DNA from: Bog-950 sp044228435
GTDB lineage: Bacteria; Bacteroidota; Bacteroidia; Chitinophagales; LD1
Assembly (NCBI GenBank): GCA_044228435.1
Contig: JBGAUW010000014.1
Location: 62,001 to 126,000, forward strand
Direction of reading: 5' to 3'
DNA: 64,000 nt
Within the stretch, counting starts at the first letter, position 1; every line of letters begins with the position of its first letter. The position numbers and the translations under genes are program-made. This document shows positions 35,705 to 45,800 of this stretch, piece after piece. A model generated the notes under the pieces. It was given only the letters and a program-made list of their open reading frames with translations. It searched no databases and was not told where the DNA came from.

Positions 35705-36439
35705 ATGGGAAGCAAAAATTGGTTTGAAGAATGGTTCAATTCGCCTTATTACCACTTATTATACTCTAACCGTAACGATGCTGAGGCTGAACTTTTTATA
35801 AAGCAAATAGCGGGCTTTTTAAACATTCCGCAAGGCGCAAAAGTGCTGGATGTGGCCTGTGGCAAAGGCCGGCACTCTAAAACCCTGGCAAAGCTCGGTT
35901 TTGAAGTAACCGGCATCGATTTATCGGAAAACAGCATTGCCGAGGCCAAACAATCGGCGTGCGAAACCCTGCATTTTGATGTGTGGGATATGCGAAAAAC
36001 TTACAAGCCCGGCGCCTTTGCGTTTGTATTTAACCTGTTTAGCAGCTTTGGTTACTTTGATGACGAGCGCGAAGATTATGCCTGCATTAACGCCTTTGCC
36101 GAAAATTTGCAACCACACGGCACATTGGTAATTGATTATATAAACAGTGAGGTAGCAGTAAAAGGAATGAAGCCAAGGGAAATAATACAGCGCGGCGAAA
36201 CGCAGTTTCACATTCAAAAAAGATTAGAGAATGGCTTTATAAAAAAGAAGATTGAGTTTTTAGCGGATGGTGAAGATTATAGCTTTGAAGAGCAGTTGAA
36301 AGTAATTAACCAGTTCCGCTTTAACCAAATGCTAAGCAGTGCGGGTTTTACAATACAACATACCTTTGGCGATTACGCATTAAATAAATTTGAACCATCT
36401 TCATCGCCGCGTTTAATAATGGTTGCGCAAAAATTATGA
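35705..36439 (+). CDS. SAM-dependent class I methyltransferase
   Basis: 244 residues. The Rossmann SAM-binding motif I (VLDVACGKGRHS), motif II region (VTGIDLSENSI) and FNLFSSFGYFDD are clear. The early segment WFEEWFNSPYYHLLYSNRN is typical of one Bacteroidota methyltransferase branch. The substrate is unknown. It overlaps the PAP2 gene by four bases (ATGA), so they are translationally coupled. Confidence 0.85.
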   Translation: MGSKNWFEEWFNSPYYHLLYSNRNDAEAELFIKQIAGFLNIPQGAKVLDVACGKGRHSKTLAKLGFEVTGIDLSENSIAEAKQSACETLHFDVWDMRKTYKPGAFAFVFNLFSSFGYFDDEREDYACINAFAENLQPHGTLVIDYINSEVAVKGMKPREIIQRGETQFHIQKRLENGFIKKKIEFLADGEDYSFEEQLKVINQFRFNQMLSSAGFTIQHTFGDYALNKFEPSSSPRLIMVAQKL

Positions 36440-36990
36440 TAGAAACCTTTAGGCAATTGGACCACCAGCTTTTTTATTTGGTTAACCATACTCTGGCTAA
36501 CCCGGTGCTGGATTTTTTATGCCCGGTTTTTCGCAGCAAGGCTTCTATGGCATTTGTATATTGTCTTATAGCCTATGGCTTTTATAGCGAATATCCTAGA
36601 CAGTTTATAAAAATTGCCACCGCAGGTGCCCTGGCTTACCTGCTTACCGATCAGCTTTCGGCGCATGTTATAAAATCAATAGTGCAACGCATAAGGCCCT
36701 GCAACAACCCTGCAATAGAGGCGCGCTTGTTGTTGGACTACTGTGGCAGTGGTTTAAGTTTTGTATCGGCCCATGCCGGCAATACCTTTGGCACGGCCAC
36801 GCTTGTATGTATAGTTAGCACCAACAAAAAGTTTAGTGTTGCTGCCAGCATTTGGGCTGCAGTGGTTTCGTTTTCGCAGGTGTATGTAGGTGTTCACTTT
36901 CCGGCCGATGTAATTGGGGGGGCGTTGCTGGGGATATTGGTTGGAAGTGGGATTGCGTGTGGTTTGAAGAAATTCTTTCCAGTTGAGTAG
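36436..36990 (+). CDS. PAP2-superfamily membrane phosphatase
   Basis: 184 residues with about five membrane segments. The PAP2 motifs are KSIVQRIRP (motif 1), a changed PSGH as SAHAGN (motif 2) and SQVYVGVHFPAD (motif 3). Motif 3 normally reads SR; here Arg is Gln, though the His and Asp remain. The family removes phosphate from lipid pyrophosphates such as undecaprenyl-PP or from phosphatidic acid at the periplasmic face. The Arg loss may weaken activity or be normal for this branch. It is coupled to the methyltransferase gene. Confidence 0.82.
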   Translation: MIETFRQLDHQLFYLVNHTLANPVLDFLCPVFRSKASMAFVYCLIAYGFYSEYPRQFIKIATAGALAYLLTDQLSAHVIKSIVQRIRPCNNPAIEARLLLDYCGSGLSFVSAHAGNTFGTATLVCIVSTNKKFSVAASIWAAVVSFSQVYVGVHFPADVIGGALLGILVGSGIACGLKKFFPVE

Positions 36991-36994
36991 AAAC

Positions 36995-37024
36995 GGCCAT
37001 ATGGGTAAGGCCTATGGCCTTTTA
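36995..37024 (+). terminator. Terminator of the methyltransferase/PAP2 pair
   Basis: GGCCATA/TATGGCC stem (36995-37001, 37013-37019) followed by TTTTAA, just after the PAP2 stop codon. Confidence 0.6.
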
Positions 37025-37306
37025 ATACGGATACGATTCTTCTGACATCTTAAATGCCGAATACAAACCCCATCTGCCTTCGGCATCTTCCCCTAAAGGG
37101 AAAGACCGCAAGTTTTTTAGACTACTGCAAAGCATAAAACACTAAACTGAATTTACTATTCGCAGTTATGCCATCTTTAGTGCGTGCGAGAGGACGCTCA
37201 TGCGAAATTTAGCGTAAACGCGAAACTATTCCTACTTTTAAAAAATGTATCTATTATTGACTATTCACTGCTAACAATTTATATTATCTATTAACTAATT
37301 ACAGCC
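37025..37306. other. Non-coding gap with two kinds of REP-like hairpins
   Basis: Hairpins TGCC-TTC-GGCA (37075-37085) and CTTCCCC-TAAA-GGGAAAG (37087-37104) lie side by side. A third copy of the AGNGGACNCTC repeat lies at 37181-37205. The final ~90 bases are AT-rich and should hold the enoyl-CoA hydratase promoter. No gene is seen. Confidence 0.55.
37181..37205. repeat. REP-like hairpin (AGNGGACNCTC family), diverged copy
   Basis: The core AGAGGACGCTC matches copies at 34167 and 55634. Outer arms TGCG/TGCG are only partly complementary. Confidence 0.45.
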
Positions 37307-38086
37307 ATGGCTTTCGAATTTATAAAGGTAAACCCGCAGCACCAGAAGTTTATTGCGCTTATTGAATTAAACAGGCCTAAAGAGTTGAATGCACTTAGCC
37401 GCTCGCTAATGTTAGAAATACGCGATGCATTGCGCGAACTGGATGAAGATGATAATGTGCGCGTAATAATATTGACCGGTGGACAAAAAGTATTTGCAGC
37501 CGGTGCCGATATTAAGCAAATGGCTACAGCCGGTGCTATTGATATGCTGAACATAGACCAGTTTAGCACCTGGGATCAGATAAAGAAAACCCGCAAGCCC
37601 ATTATTGCTGCCGTTAGCGGATTTGCATTGGGCGGCGGCTGCGAACTGGCCATGACCTGCGATATGATAATAGCCAGCGATACCGCAAAATTTGGTCAGC
37701 CCGAAATTAAACTGGGCACTATGCCCGGTGCCGGGGGCACCCAACGGCTTACCCGGGCCGTAGGTAAAGTAATGGCCATGGAACTGGTGCTTACCGGTAA
37801 ATTTATTTCGGCCGAAGAAGCTTTAGAGGCAGGTTTAATTAACCGCATAGTGCCGGCCGAACTGCTGTTAGATGAAACGCTTAAACTGGCGCAGGAAATT
37901 GCCAAACAATCGCCGGTAGCTATAAAGCTGGCTAAAGAGGCCGTTAATAACGCATTTAATTCTACCTTAGATGAAGGCCTGGTGTTTGAGCGAAAGAATT
38001 TCTACCTCACTTTTGCTTCGGAAGACCAGAAAGAAGGTATGGCTGCGTTTGTAGAAAAACGCACGCCCGATTTTAAAGGCAAATAA
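37307..38086 (+). CDS. Enoyl-CoA hydratase/isomerase (crotonase family)
   Basis: 259 residues. The oxyanion-hole loop is FAAGADIKQM. The two catalytic glutamates lie in GGGCELAM and PEIKLGTMPGAGGTQRL, the full hydratase set. The C-terminal helix ends TPDFKGK. It hydrates trans-2-enoyl-CoA in beta-oxidation. It stands apart from other fatty-acid genes here and is followed after two bases by an unknown secreted protein gene, so the two are cotranscribed. Confidence 0.9.
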   Translation: MAFEFIKVNPQHQKFIALIELNRPKELNALSRSLMLEIRDALRELDEDDNVRVIILTGGQKVFAAGADIKQMATAGAIDMLNIDQFSTWDQIKKTRKPIIAAVSGFALGGGCELAMTCDMIIASDTAKFGQPEIKLGTMPGAGGTQRLTRAVGKVMAMELVLTGKFISAEEALEAGLINRIVPAELLLDETLKLAQEIAKQSPVAIKLAKEAVNNAFNSTLDEGLVFERKNFYLTFASEDQKEGMAAFVEKRTPDFKGK

Positions 38087-38124
38087 AAATGCAGGAAGCG
38101 AAAACCGAAAGCAATGCACTTAAA

Positions 38125-39000
38125 ATGATAAAACACATTTCAGTTTGCTTTCTGTTTTTAATAACCGGCATACCCATTTTTGCCCAGCAGCAAATTGGCA
38201 TTAAAACCCTTTCGCTACAAAGCACTACCTATAACGAGGTTACCTGCCTTGCCGTTAAATTTAATGCTACCTTAAAATACTCGCTTAATAATTTATTGCA
38301 ACAGGGCGACAGCAGCTGCGATAAATACATTGTAGAGGTAAAGCTAAAAACCGATAATTTTATAAGCACCACCAAGGGCTACGGCACTTACCAAACCGAT
38401 AAAGGGTTTGTAAAAAACACCTACATGCTTTTACTATCCAACGATGTGCGGGAGTTTGACAACCTTACCATTTATATACCTATGGCGGCGCTGGATATAC
38501 CGGAAGGGGAAAGCACTTTAACCCCTGCATTTACAGTAACCGACAAGCGCAAACGTGAAATTGCGAAAGACATAGCAGGCGAACCTTTTAAAATAACCGT
38601 GCCGCAAAAAATTAAGCTTCATGTAATGGTAAAGGATATTACCGTGGCCGAAACCGATGCCCGCGGCGAATTGTGGGACTACTTTTTTGCCGATACGGCA
38701 GCGGCCAGACCGGAAGTATGCTGGAGTATTTTGTTGGCCCAGAAAAAAATAAATGGCTCGCCTTATACCAAGGATAGTTACACCTATAAAGATGAAGAAG
38801 GTAAGGATGCGGTGGAGTTTACCATTAGCAAAAACGATATTTTTTACCTGAATACCTATGATTATGATATGATGAGTTTTAGCGATGAAATAGGCAGCCT
38901 GCGTATAGACATGAACGAAATGGAACGTTTTAGCGGCAGCAATTTTACCTCGCGCTTTGGTAAGGTGGTTAAAATCAACTTTACCATTACTATACTTTAG
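38125..39000 (+). CDS. Secreted protein of unknown function
   Basis: 291 residues from MIKHISVCFLF, with a signal peptide ending PIFAQ. A start at 38089 is possible and would leave only two bases after the hydratase stop. The body is beta-rich with a DFISTTKGYGTYQ-like segment, a KIKLHVMVKDITVAETDARG stretch and an acidic C-terminal part (DYDMMSFSDEIGSLRID). The second half recalls a C2-like sandwich, but I cannot assign a family. No sorting domain, so it is probably periplasmic. Confidence 0.65.
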   Translation: MIKHISVCFLFLITGIPIFAQQQIGIKTLSLQSTTYNEVTCLAVKFNATLKYSLNNLLQQGDSSCDKYIVEVKLKTDNFISTTKGYGTYQTDKGFVKNTYMLLLSNDVREFDNLTIYIPMAALDIPEGESTLTPAFTVTDKRKREIAKDIAGEPFKITVPQKIKLHVMVKDITVAETDARGELWDYFFADTAAARPEVCWSILLAQKKINGSPYTKDSYTYKDEEGKDAVEFTISKNDIFYLNTYDYDMMSFSDEIGSLRIDMNEMERFSGSNFTSRFGKVVKINFTITIL

Positions 39001-39026
39001 GGAGCGCCTACAAAAGCAAATAGCAT

Positions 39027-39130
39027 TTAACCGCAAAGGGCGCTAAGAGAAAAACCGCGCAAAGAATCGCGAAGAAAATGCGTAATTCGTTGCGGTTCTT
39101 CGCGAAAACCTCTGCGACCTTTGAGGTTAC
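39027..39130. repeat. Long imperfect inverted repeat
   Basis: The left arm (39027-39087: TAACCGCAAAGG, CGCTAAGAG, TCGCGAAGAA) is partly complementary to the right arm (39090-39130: TGCGGTTCTTCGCG, CTCTGCGACC, TTTGAGGTTAC). It is non-coding, between the unknown secreted protein and the GT2 gene. Confidence 0.65.
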
Positions 39131-39216
39131 ATGTATTGCCGATTACTAAATGTTGCAAAGGGCAACTTCATTATCTATTATAATCTTTTATTTTAGCCCC
39201 CTTACAATTTAAGCCC

Positions 39217-39900
39217 TTGAAACTTTCAGTTATAATGCCGGTGTTTAACGAGCGCAAAACAATTCGCGAAATAATTGCGAAGGTATTGGCCGTGCCTATT
39301 GATAAAGAACTGGTAATAGTAGACGACGCCAGCACCGATGGCACCCGAGAAATTTTGAAAGAATACGAGGGGCAGCCTAATATTAAAGTATACTACCACG
39401 AAAAGAATAAGGGCAAAAGCGGCGCTATTAAAACGGGCATACCCCATACAACCGGCGAAATTATTAGCATACAGGATGGCGACCTGGAAACGGACCCGAA
39501 CGATTTTGTAGCCCTGACTGAACCAATTAAAAGCGGCGAAGCCAGTGTGGTATATGGTTCGCGCTATTTACAGCCTAAAGAAGAGAGCCTTTACTTTGCT
39601 TATAAATTCGGCGCCCGGTTTTTGAGCGTGGTGGTGAACATTATGTATGGCCAAAACATTACCGATGAGGCCACTTGTTATAAGGTTTTCCGTGCTGATA
39701 TTTTAAAGAAAATACCCCTGCAATACGACCGCTTTGAATTTTGCCCCGAGGTAACCGCCAAGGTTAGCAAAATGGGCTATAAGATAAAGGAGTTGCCTAT
39801 GCACTATTACCCCCGCAGTTTTGATGAGGGTAAAAAAATGAACTGGCGCGATGGGGTTAAGGCCCTGTGGGTTTTAGTAAAGTTTAGATTTGTGAGTTGA
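39217..39900 (+). CDS. Family 2 glycosyltransferase (polyprenyl-phosphate sugar synthase type)
   Basis: 227 residues of GT-A fold: SVIMPVFNE, VDDASTDGT, NKGKSGAIKTGI, then the metal-binding QDGDLETDP, where most relatives have QDADLEYDP. There is no membrane segment at the C-terminus, as in the soluble dolichol-phosphate-mannose-synthase-like type. Such enzymes load a sugar on a polyprenyl phosphate, which a GT-C membrane transferase then uses outside the membrane. The GT-C protein at 40756 is the natural partner. Confidence 0.87.
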   Translation: MKLSVIMPVFNERKTIREIIAKVLAVPIDKELVIVDDASTDGTREILKEYEGQPNIKVYYHEKNKGKSGAIKTGIPHTTGEIISIQDGDLETDPNDFVALTEPIKSGEASVVYGSRYLQPKEESLYFAYKFGARFLSVVVNIMYGQNITDEATCYKVFRADILKKIPLQYDRFEFCPEVTAKVSKMGYKIKELPMHYYPRSFDEGKKMNWRDGVKALWVLVKFRFVS

Positions 39901-39985
39901 GCAGATTTAGTCACAAGAAGATAGACATCAAAGAGAACAATAAAGAACCATTAGTAATTAGTAATTAATAAACTTGTAATTACCC

Positions 39986-40756
39986 TTGGCAAAGCAACAA
40001 CAACCCAAACAGCCTGCGGCTGCTGCTAAAAAAAACACCCCTGCTAATACTGGTGGCGACGCGTTTACTTATCTGTGGCGCAACCTGCTTATAGTAGCGG
40101 TATTGGGTCTTATCTTTCTTATTATATACAAAGCCAACGAAAGCCCGGCAAAAATGCAGGAGCTTTATGGCGAATACCAACAGCTTAGCCAAACAAGAGG
40201 CAACGAAGCCCGAATAAGCGAAATACAACGCGAGTTTACCGAACTGCAGGCAGATACCGGCTTTTTCAAAAAAACCATCCGCAAATACACCAACGGCTAC
40301 TACTGGGCTACACACGATGTGGCTATGGGCAGCCTAAAGCAGATTAACGACATAAACGAAAAAATAGAAAGCGGGCAAATGAAACCGCTTACCTACGAAG
40401 ATAAAATGGGGTATAAAGTGGGGCTTTATCCGCTTATTACATATGTAAAACAAAATACGCCGGAGAATGCCGTTATTTTATTGCCCCTGGGCGACTCGGT
40501 GTTAAGTAATACCGGTAAATGGAACTTTGTTTACGATCCCGATTGGATGGAGTATTTTTTATATCCGCGTTTATGCCTGGCCCGCGGCCGCGAAAAAGAA
40601 TACCCGGCTTTGGCGAACCGCGTAACGCACGTATTAATTGTACAGGGCAAAGGCTACGATTTATTAAAATACGATGTGCCGCTAGACCAGCGCCCATCGG
40701 AAGCCATTATGCCTATTGATCACCCACCGGCACCACCCGCTCAACCAAAACAATAA
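39986..40756 (+). CDS. Membrane-anchored protein linked to a GT-C transferase
   Basis: 256 residues beginning at a TTG codon, with no better ATG nearby. A basic, Gln/Ala/Pro-rich cytoplasmic tail (1-28) is followed by one membrane helix (WRNLLIVAVLGLIFLIIY) and a coiled-coil stretch. The periplasmic domain contains YPLITYVKQNTPENAVILLP and YFLYPRLC, which recalls the extracytoplasmic domain of some GT-C glycosyltransferases; that resemblance is from memory. The tail is Pro-rich. Its stop overlaps the next start by one base, so it is coupled to the GT-C gene. Confidence 0.7.
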   Translation: MAKQQQPKQPAAAAKKNTPANTGGDAFTYLWRNLLIVAVLGLIFLIIYKANESPAKMQELYGEYQQLSQTRGNEARISEIQREFTELQADTGFFKKTIRKYTNGYYWATHDVAMGSLKQINDINEKIESGQMKPLTYEDKMGYKVGLYPLITYVKQNTPENAVILLPLGDSVLSNTGKWNFVYDPDWMEYFLYPRLCLARGREKEYPALANRVTHVLIVQGKGYDLLKYDVPLDQRPSEAIMPIDHPPAPPAQPKQ

Positions 40757-42156
40757 TGCTGACTATAGGAATCATACTCTGCTACTTATTGGGCTTATCG
40801 CTGCTACTGGCTATTAGCCGCAAATTTTCGCTTGCCGAAATGGTGGGTTACTCGTTTTTAATTGGCATGGGGTTAGAGACCGTGTTTCTATTTTTGTTAG
40901 ATATAGTGGGTGTGCGCTACTCGCAAGGGGTGCTTATTGGATTGAATGTGTTTGGCATTGTGGCGGTATGCGGTGCCAACTACAAAGGCCTTTTACAGCT
41001 AAAAGATGAATTTAAAGCCCCGGCCTTTAGCCTTAAAGATATTAACCTGGTAGCTGTTTTTCTGTTTTGCCTGATGGGCTATCTGTTTTATGCCATTACG
41101 GTAAAAAACCTTTTCTGGCCATCTACTGAGCACGATACCATAGGCAGCTTTGATAAGCTGGGCCGTATAATGGCTATAGAGGGCAAACTTAAAATAAGCC
41201 TGTTCCAATATAACCTGGAAGGTGCCGGTGGGCTTTACCCGCCGCTATACCATGGCAGCTTTGCCTATGTTTACATATTTGGGGCCGAGACAGCTAAAAT
41301 AACCACTACCCTGTTTTTCCTTTCGTTGCTTACAACATTTTATAGCGCTGTGAAAAATTATACGGGCAGTACCGCTGCAGCTTTGGCCACTTTTATATTA
41401 ATGATAACGCCCGAAATGTTTTCGCATGCGGCATTATCGTTAGGCAACCTGCCTACTACCGCATACGTTTGTGCCGGCGGTTTGGCAACTATTACCTGGC
41501 TTGAAAAGCGCGATACCAAATACTTTTGGCTGGGCGCCATTATGATGGCCGGTGTAATATGGATACGCAGCGATACGATTGTGTTTATAGCCGCTGCGCT
41601 TTTACTGGTAGGCATAGACTTTTTAAAAACCAAAGACTGGAAAAAGACAATCCTTTATGGTGCCATTGTAGTATCGCCGTTTGTTATCTGGAACCTGTAC
41701 ATGAAAATGAAACTGCAATTAGTGCAGGCCAATAAATTCGATTTGGGTTTGGGCTTTAACAGCGAACGCCTGGATGCTGTGGGCGGCTATGTAAAGGTAT
41801 TTTTATTTGGCGGACAAGAAGGCCGGGTAGATGGCGGACAGCTGTTTGGAGTGGTATTTATCCTTTTCTTTATATTACTGCTAATTAACCTCATCAGTAT
41901 TTATAAAGTTGGTTTTAAGGCTGCCATTTTGAGAAATATGAATGCCCTGCTATTCTTTTTTGTGTCACTTGGCCTATACTTTTTAGTATTCTATTTTATA
42001 GATGTAAAAGTGCAAAACGCTCCTATCAATTCCCTTATGGAAAGCTCGTTTAAGCGCGGTATGTTCTTTTTTATACCGGTAGCAGTATTTTACACCTTTA
42101 CCAGCAATGCATCTGCATGGGCGTTTGGTAAGTTAGAGGCGTTTAGAAGAGGGTAG
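40756..42156 (+). CDS. Polytopic GT-C-type glycosyltransferase
   Basis: 466 residues with about ten to twelve membrane helices. After helix 3 an extracytoplasmic loop carries STEHDTIGSFDKLGRIM, whose acidic residues match the position of the GT-C catalytic loop. PLYHGSFAYVY and TPEMFSHAALSLGNLP follow, as in the GT39/ArnT-like group. It probably transfers a sugar from a polyprenyl carrier to a protein, lipid or polymer at the outer face. It shares an operon with a GT2 and an anchored protein; the acceptor is unknown. Confidence 0.75.
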   Translation: MLTIGIILCYLLGLSLLLAISRKFSLAEMVGYSFLIGMGLETVFLFLLDIVGVRYSQGVLIGLNVFGIVAVCGANYKGLLQLKDEFKAPAFSLKDINLVAVFLFCLMGYLFYAITVKNLFWPSTEHDTIGSFDKLGRIMAIEGKLKISLFQYNLEGAGGLYPPLYHGSFAYVYIFGAETAKITTTLFFLSLLTTFYSAVKNYTGSTAAALATFILMITPEMFSHAALSLGNLPTTAYVCAGGLATITWLEKRDTKYFWLGAIMMAGVIWIRSDTIVFIAAALLLVGIDFLKTKDWKKTILYGAIVVSPFVIWNLYMKMKLQLVQANKFDLGLGFNSERLDAVGGYVKVFLFGGQEGRVDGGQLFGVVFILFFILLLINLISIYKVGFKAAILRNMNALLFFFVSLGLYFLVFYFIDVKVQNAPINSLMESSFKRGMFFFIPVAVFYTFTSNASAWAFGKLEAFRRG

Positions 42157-42191
42157 ATTTATGCCCTTAACTATAGCTCACCGAGCTGATC

Positions 42192-42500
42192 TTATAAAAC
42201 ATTGTAAAGAATGATGATTACAGTTATTGCCAAAAAAGGAGCAATTACTATTCCTACGCATTTTAAATAGTAATAACGATTTTGTCCTTCTGCAAAGGCA
42301 GCTTTAATAAGTAACACAATACTGTAAACCAATGCTACAAAAAACGTTAGCATAACAAATGCACCGTTTGCTGTACCGCAGGAATGAGGATATGCAGCAC
42401 CTTTAGAGCTAAGAAATTTAATAAGTAGAGCCCACCACAGCAAATATACCGCTATGGAACATTTAGAAAAGGTATGTTTTTGGAATATTGCGGTTAACAT
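42192..42500 (-). CDS. Small membrane protein, unknown function
   Basis: 102 residues with three hydrophobic segments (about 18-32, 48-68, 82-100) separated by short polar loops. I recognise no family. It is convergent with the GT-C gene, 36 bases from its end. Base composition fits its surroundings and the membrane pattern is regular, so it is probably real. Confidence 0.5.
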   Translation of the reverse strand: MLTAIFQKHTFSKCSIAVYLLWWALLIKFLSSKGAAYPHSCGTANGAFVMLTFFVALVYSIVLLIKAAFAEGQNRYYYLKCVGIVIAPFLAITVIIILYNVL

Positions 42501-42866
42501 ATAATTGAACAGGCGCTGGTAAATTTAACCACTCTAAGATTCCAACGCTAATTGCCTCAAACTTATTTTAACTTTCTACAAGTTTATACTTGACTTATCT
42601 TGTTAAACGCCATATATTATCGCAGCGCTACGTGTTTTTTAGGTAAAGGTTTCATTAATTTTTAAACATTTTCATCTTATTTTAAGCAATCTATGAATCA
42701 AAAAACATTGAAAACCAAGGAAGTACCGCCAGACAACCGTATTTATATTCAATTTAACACTACAATGTTTTTCTTGTAAAAATTCGTTTTTGTCATTTTC
42801 TGTCCATACTGTTGTGGCCCGAATTATTCTATACACACTAATTATTTGTTGACTTAAACTATCATT
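42501..42866. other. 366-base AT-rich non-coding region before the giant adhesin gene
   Basis: A single short antisense frame is present, but its product has no plausible domain. The region must contain the promoter of the 2458-residue gene. No exact TAnnTTTG is seen; ATTATTTG about 20 bases before the start is the nearest match. Confidence 0.4.
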
Positions 42867-45800
42867 ATGGTACACACCGACCCAAAAACCCAACCATCTG
42901 GAAGAACACCTTCTGCAGGCTTGGCGCTCAGAATGGTCATTCCTTTTTTGGTCTTATTCTGTTGTCTTTTTCAAACCGCAAACGCAACCCACTTCCGCTA
43001 CGGAACTGTAAACTGGAGCCGTGCTAATAGCAGCACCAACACAGTAACCTTTAGCCTTAACCAGGTGTGGCGCACCAGTTTTGGCTGGGGCACTACCATT
43101 ACCCCCGGTGCTGTAGTTCAGCCGGGCACATTCTCATTTGGCGATGGTAGCAGCGTTACCCTTTCGCTTACGGTAACTTCGGTTAACGTTAGCGAAGATT
43201 GGTTTTCGGGCACCGCCACCATTACTCACACCTATCCATCGGCGGGTTCATACACTGCCGATTTTAGCAACTGCTGCCGTTTGAGCAATCTTCAAAATAA
43301 CTTTGATGAGAACTTTAGAACGGAAACCCAGGTAGTGCTAAATAACAGTGATAACGCCAGCCCGGTTTCAACGCTTCCTCCAATTGTGTTTTTACCACCG
43401 GCTACTGTAGCTGCTACCTTCCAGGTGCCTGCCATTGATCCGGACGGCGACCCTTACACCTTTTCGCTTTCAAACTCAGCTCAACAAGGCGGCGCAGCCT
43501 TAACCCAGCCTTCGGGTTTTTCAATTTCATCTACCGGTCTTGCCACACTTAATACCGTGGGTAAAACGGTTGGCCAAATCTATAATGCTTCGGTGCGTGT
43601 AACCGATAGCAAAGGCGCTGCTACCACGGTTGATTTTATTATGAAAATTGCCAACCAGGTAAGTGCACCATATTTCGACTATACCGATGTTCCGCCACCA
43701 CTTACCCCACTTAACAATACAACTTTCTACATCCAACCCGGCCAAACACTTACCTTTAATGTAACCGGCCGCGATAACGACTTATTGGATGTGGTAACGG
43801 TATTAAGTTCATCACTTCCATCGGGCTCGGTGCTTGCCGCACAAACCGGCACTAACCCGGCGCAACGCGTATTTACCTGGACCCCGACTATCAATCAGTT
43901 GGGCACTTACATTTTATCGTTCGACTTAATTGACGGCCAGGGTACACATGCCGTTAGCCCAACTTATGTAAACATTGTAGTAAGCACTAACCCGTTATTT
44001 GATGTAGGCCCTACGCCTCCAAATAATTCGACTGCCTGTATTAAACCGGGAACAAAATATTTTGCCTCTATTCAGGCACACTCGCCCGATACGGCTTTAA
44101 CGGTTACAATAACAGCAACCTCTATACCTTCTAACGCGCACTTTAGCCCAAACCCAACCGACCCGGCAAATATTACTTTAGGCGAACTTAACTGGGCACC
44201 TACAGTAGCCAACTGGGGGCCAAACAATATGACTTTTACGGCTACCGATGCTTTGGGTAATACGGCTACGCACACTTATAACCTAACAGTAAATACCCCA
44301 CCGGTGTTTACAAGCACACAAGGCAATACAACCATTACAGTAGGCCAGTTATTTACCTATGTAGTTTCGGCTACTGATGTAGATATTCCTTACGGCGACC
44401 AATTAGAAATTCATGATGTTACCCTACCTTCGTGGTTAACCTATACCGATAACGGCGATGGTACATACACCCTTAGCGGTACACCAACTGCAGCTGACCT
44501 GGGCGCGCACCAGGTGCACCTGGAGGCTGAAGATATTTACCACCACTGCTACGCTCCTACTGAACAGATATTTACTATTACTGTAATAGCTAATCCGCTG
44601 GTAATTGATATACAAACTATAAGCACCTGTGCCAATACAAATAACGGCGCAGTAAGTGTGGCCGTTACAAATGGTACCGCCCCTTATAGCTACCGTTGGA
44701 GCAGCTCGGGCACCGGCGCTACCGATGTAAGCGCACAAACCGGCAGCAGCATAACCGGCCTTGCACCCGGCACTTACAGTGTAACGATTACCGATGATGC
44801 AGGTATACAAGGTACCGCTTCAGCAACCGTTACCAGCACCCTTTCAACCTTTGCGGTTAGCCCTAATGTAGCTATTTGCCCGGGTGGAAGCGCAACACTT
44901 AGCGCCAGCGGAGCTGACATTTATAGCTGGAGCACCGGCGAAACTACGGCCGATATTACCGTAAGCCCTACCACTACCACCGTATATACGGTTACCGGGT
45001 ATGTGAATAGCGGCAACCTGGTTACCAACGGCGATTTTTCGGCAGGTAACACCGGCTTTACAAGTGATTATGTATATGTAAGCCCTACAGATAATGCAGC
45101 TACACCTTTATCGGGTGGAACGCATACCGGCTTAGTGCCTGAAGGTGTATATGCGGTGGATGGCAATGCCCACGATTACCACCCTGCATTTGATGGCTTA
45201 GACCATACAACCGGCAGCGGCAGCTTTTTTATGATTACCAATGGCTCGGGAACACCGAATACCGAAGTTTGGAGCCAAACGGTAAACAACATTTTACCAA
45301 ATACAACTTATTACTTCTCTACCTGGGTTACTTCGGTTAACCCCGATAGCCCCGCAGAGCTTAACTTCTCTATAAATGGCCAGCCACTGGGCACTACCTT
45401 CTTTGCACCGGCGGGTGTAACCGGAACCTGGGTTCAGTTCTATCAAACATGGAACTCAGGCTCTAGCACCAGCGCAGATATTGCTATTGTAAACCAAAAT
45501 GTAACCCTTGGTGGTAACGATTTTGGTTTAGATGATATATCGTTTACCACTGTTTGCCCCGATACCCGCACTGTAACCGCTACAATAAGCCCCGTGCCAA
45601 CTGTAAATGCAGGACCTGACCAAATAATTTGTCCGGGAGCCTCTGCAACCCTACATGTTTCTGGTACAAAAGGCGATAGATTTTTATGGAGCACCGGCGA
45701 TACTACTCAAACCGTTATTGTAACGCCTGGAACCACAACAACTTACACCGTAACCCTGACTAATGCACTGGATTGCGCAGGCTCTGATGAGGTTACTGTT

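Noticed and set aside
42672..42893. 73-residue minus frame before the giant adhesin gene
   Set aside because: It overlaps the adhesin start, has no domain or good composition, and lies in the expected promoter region.
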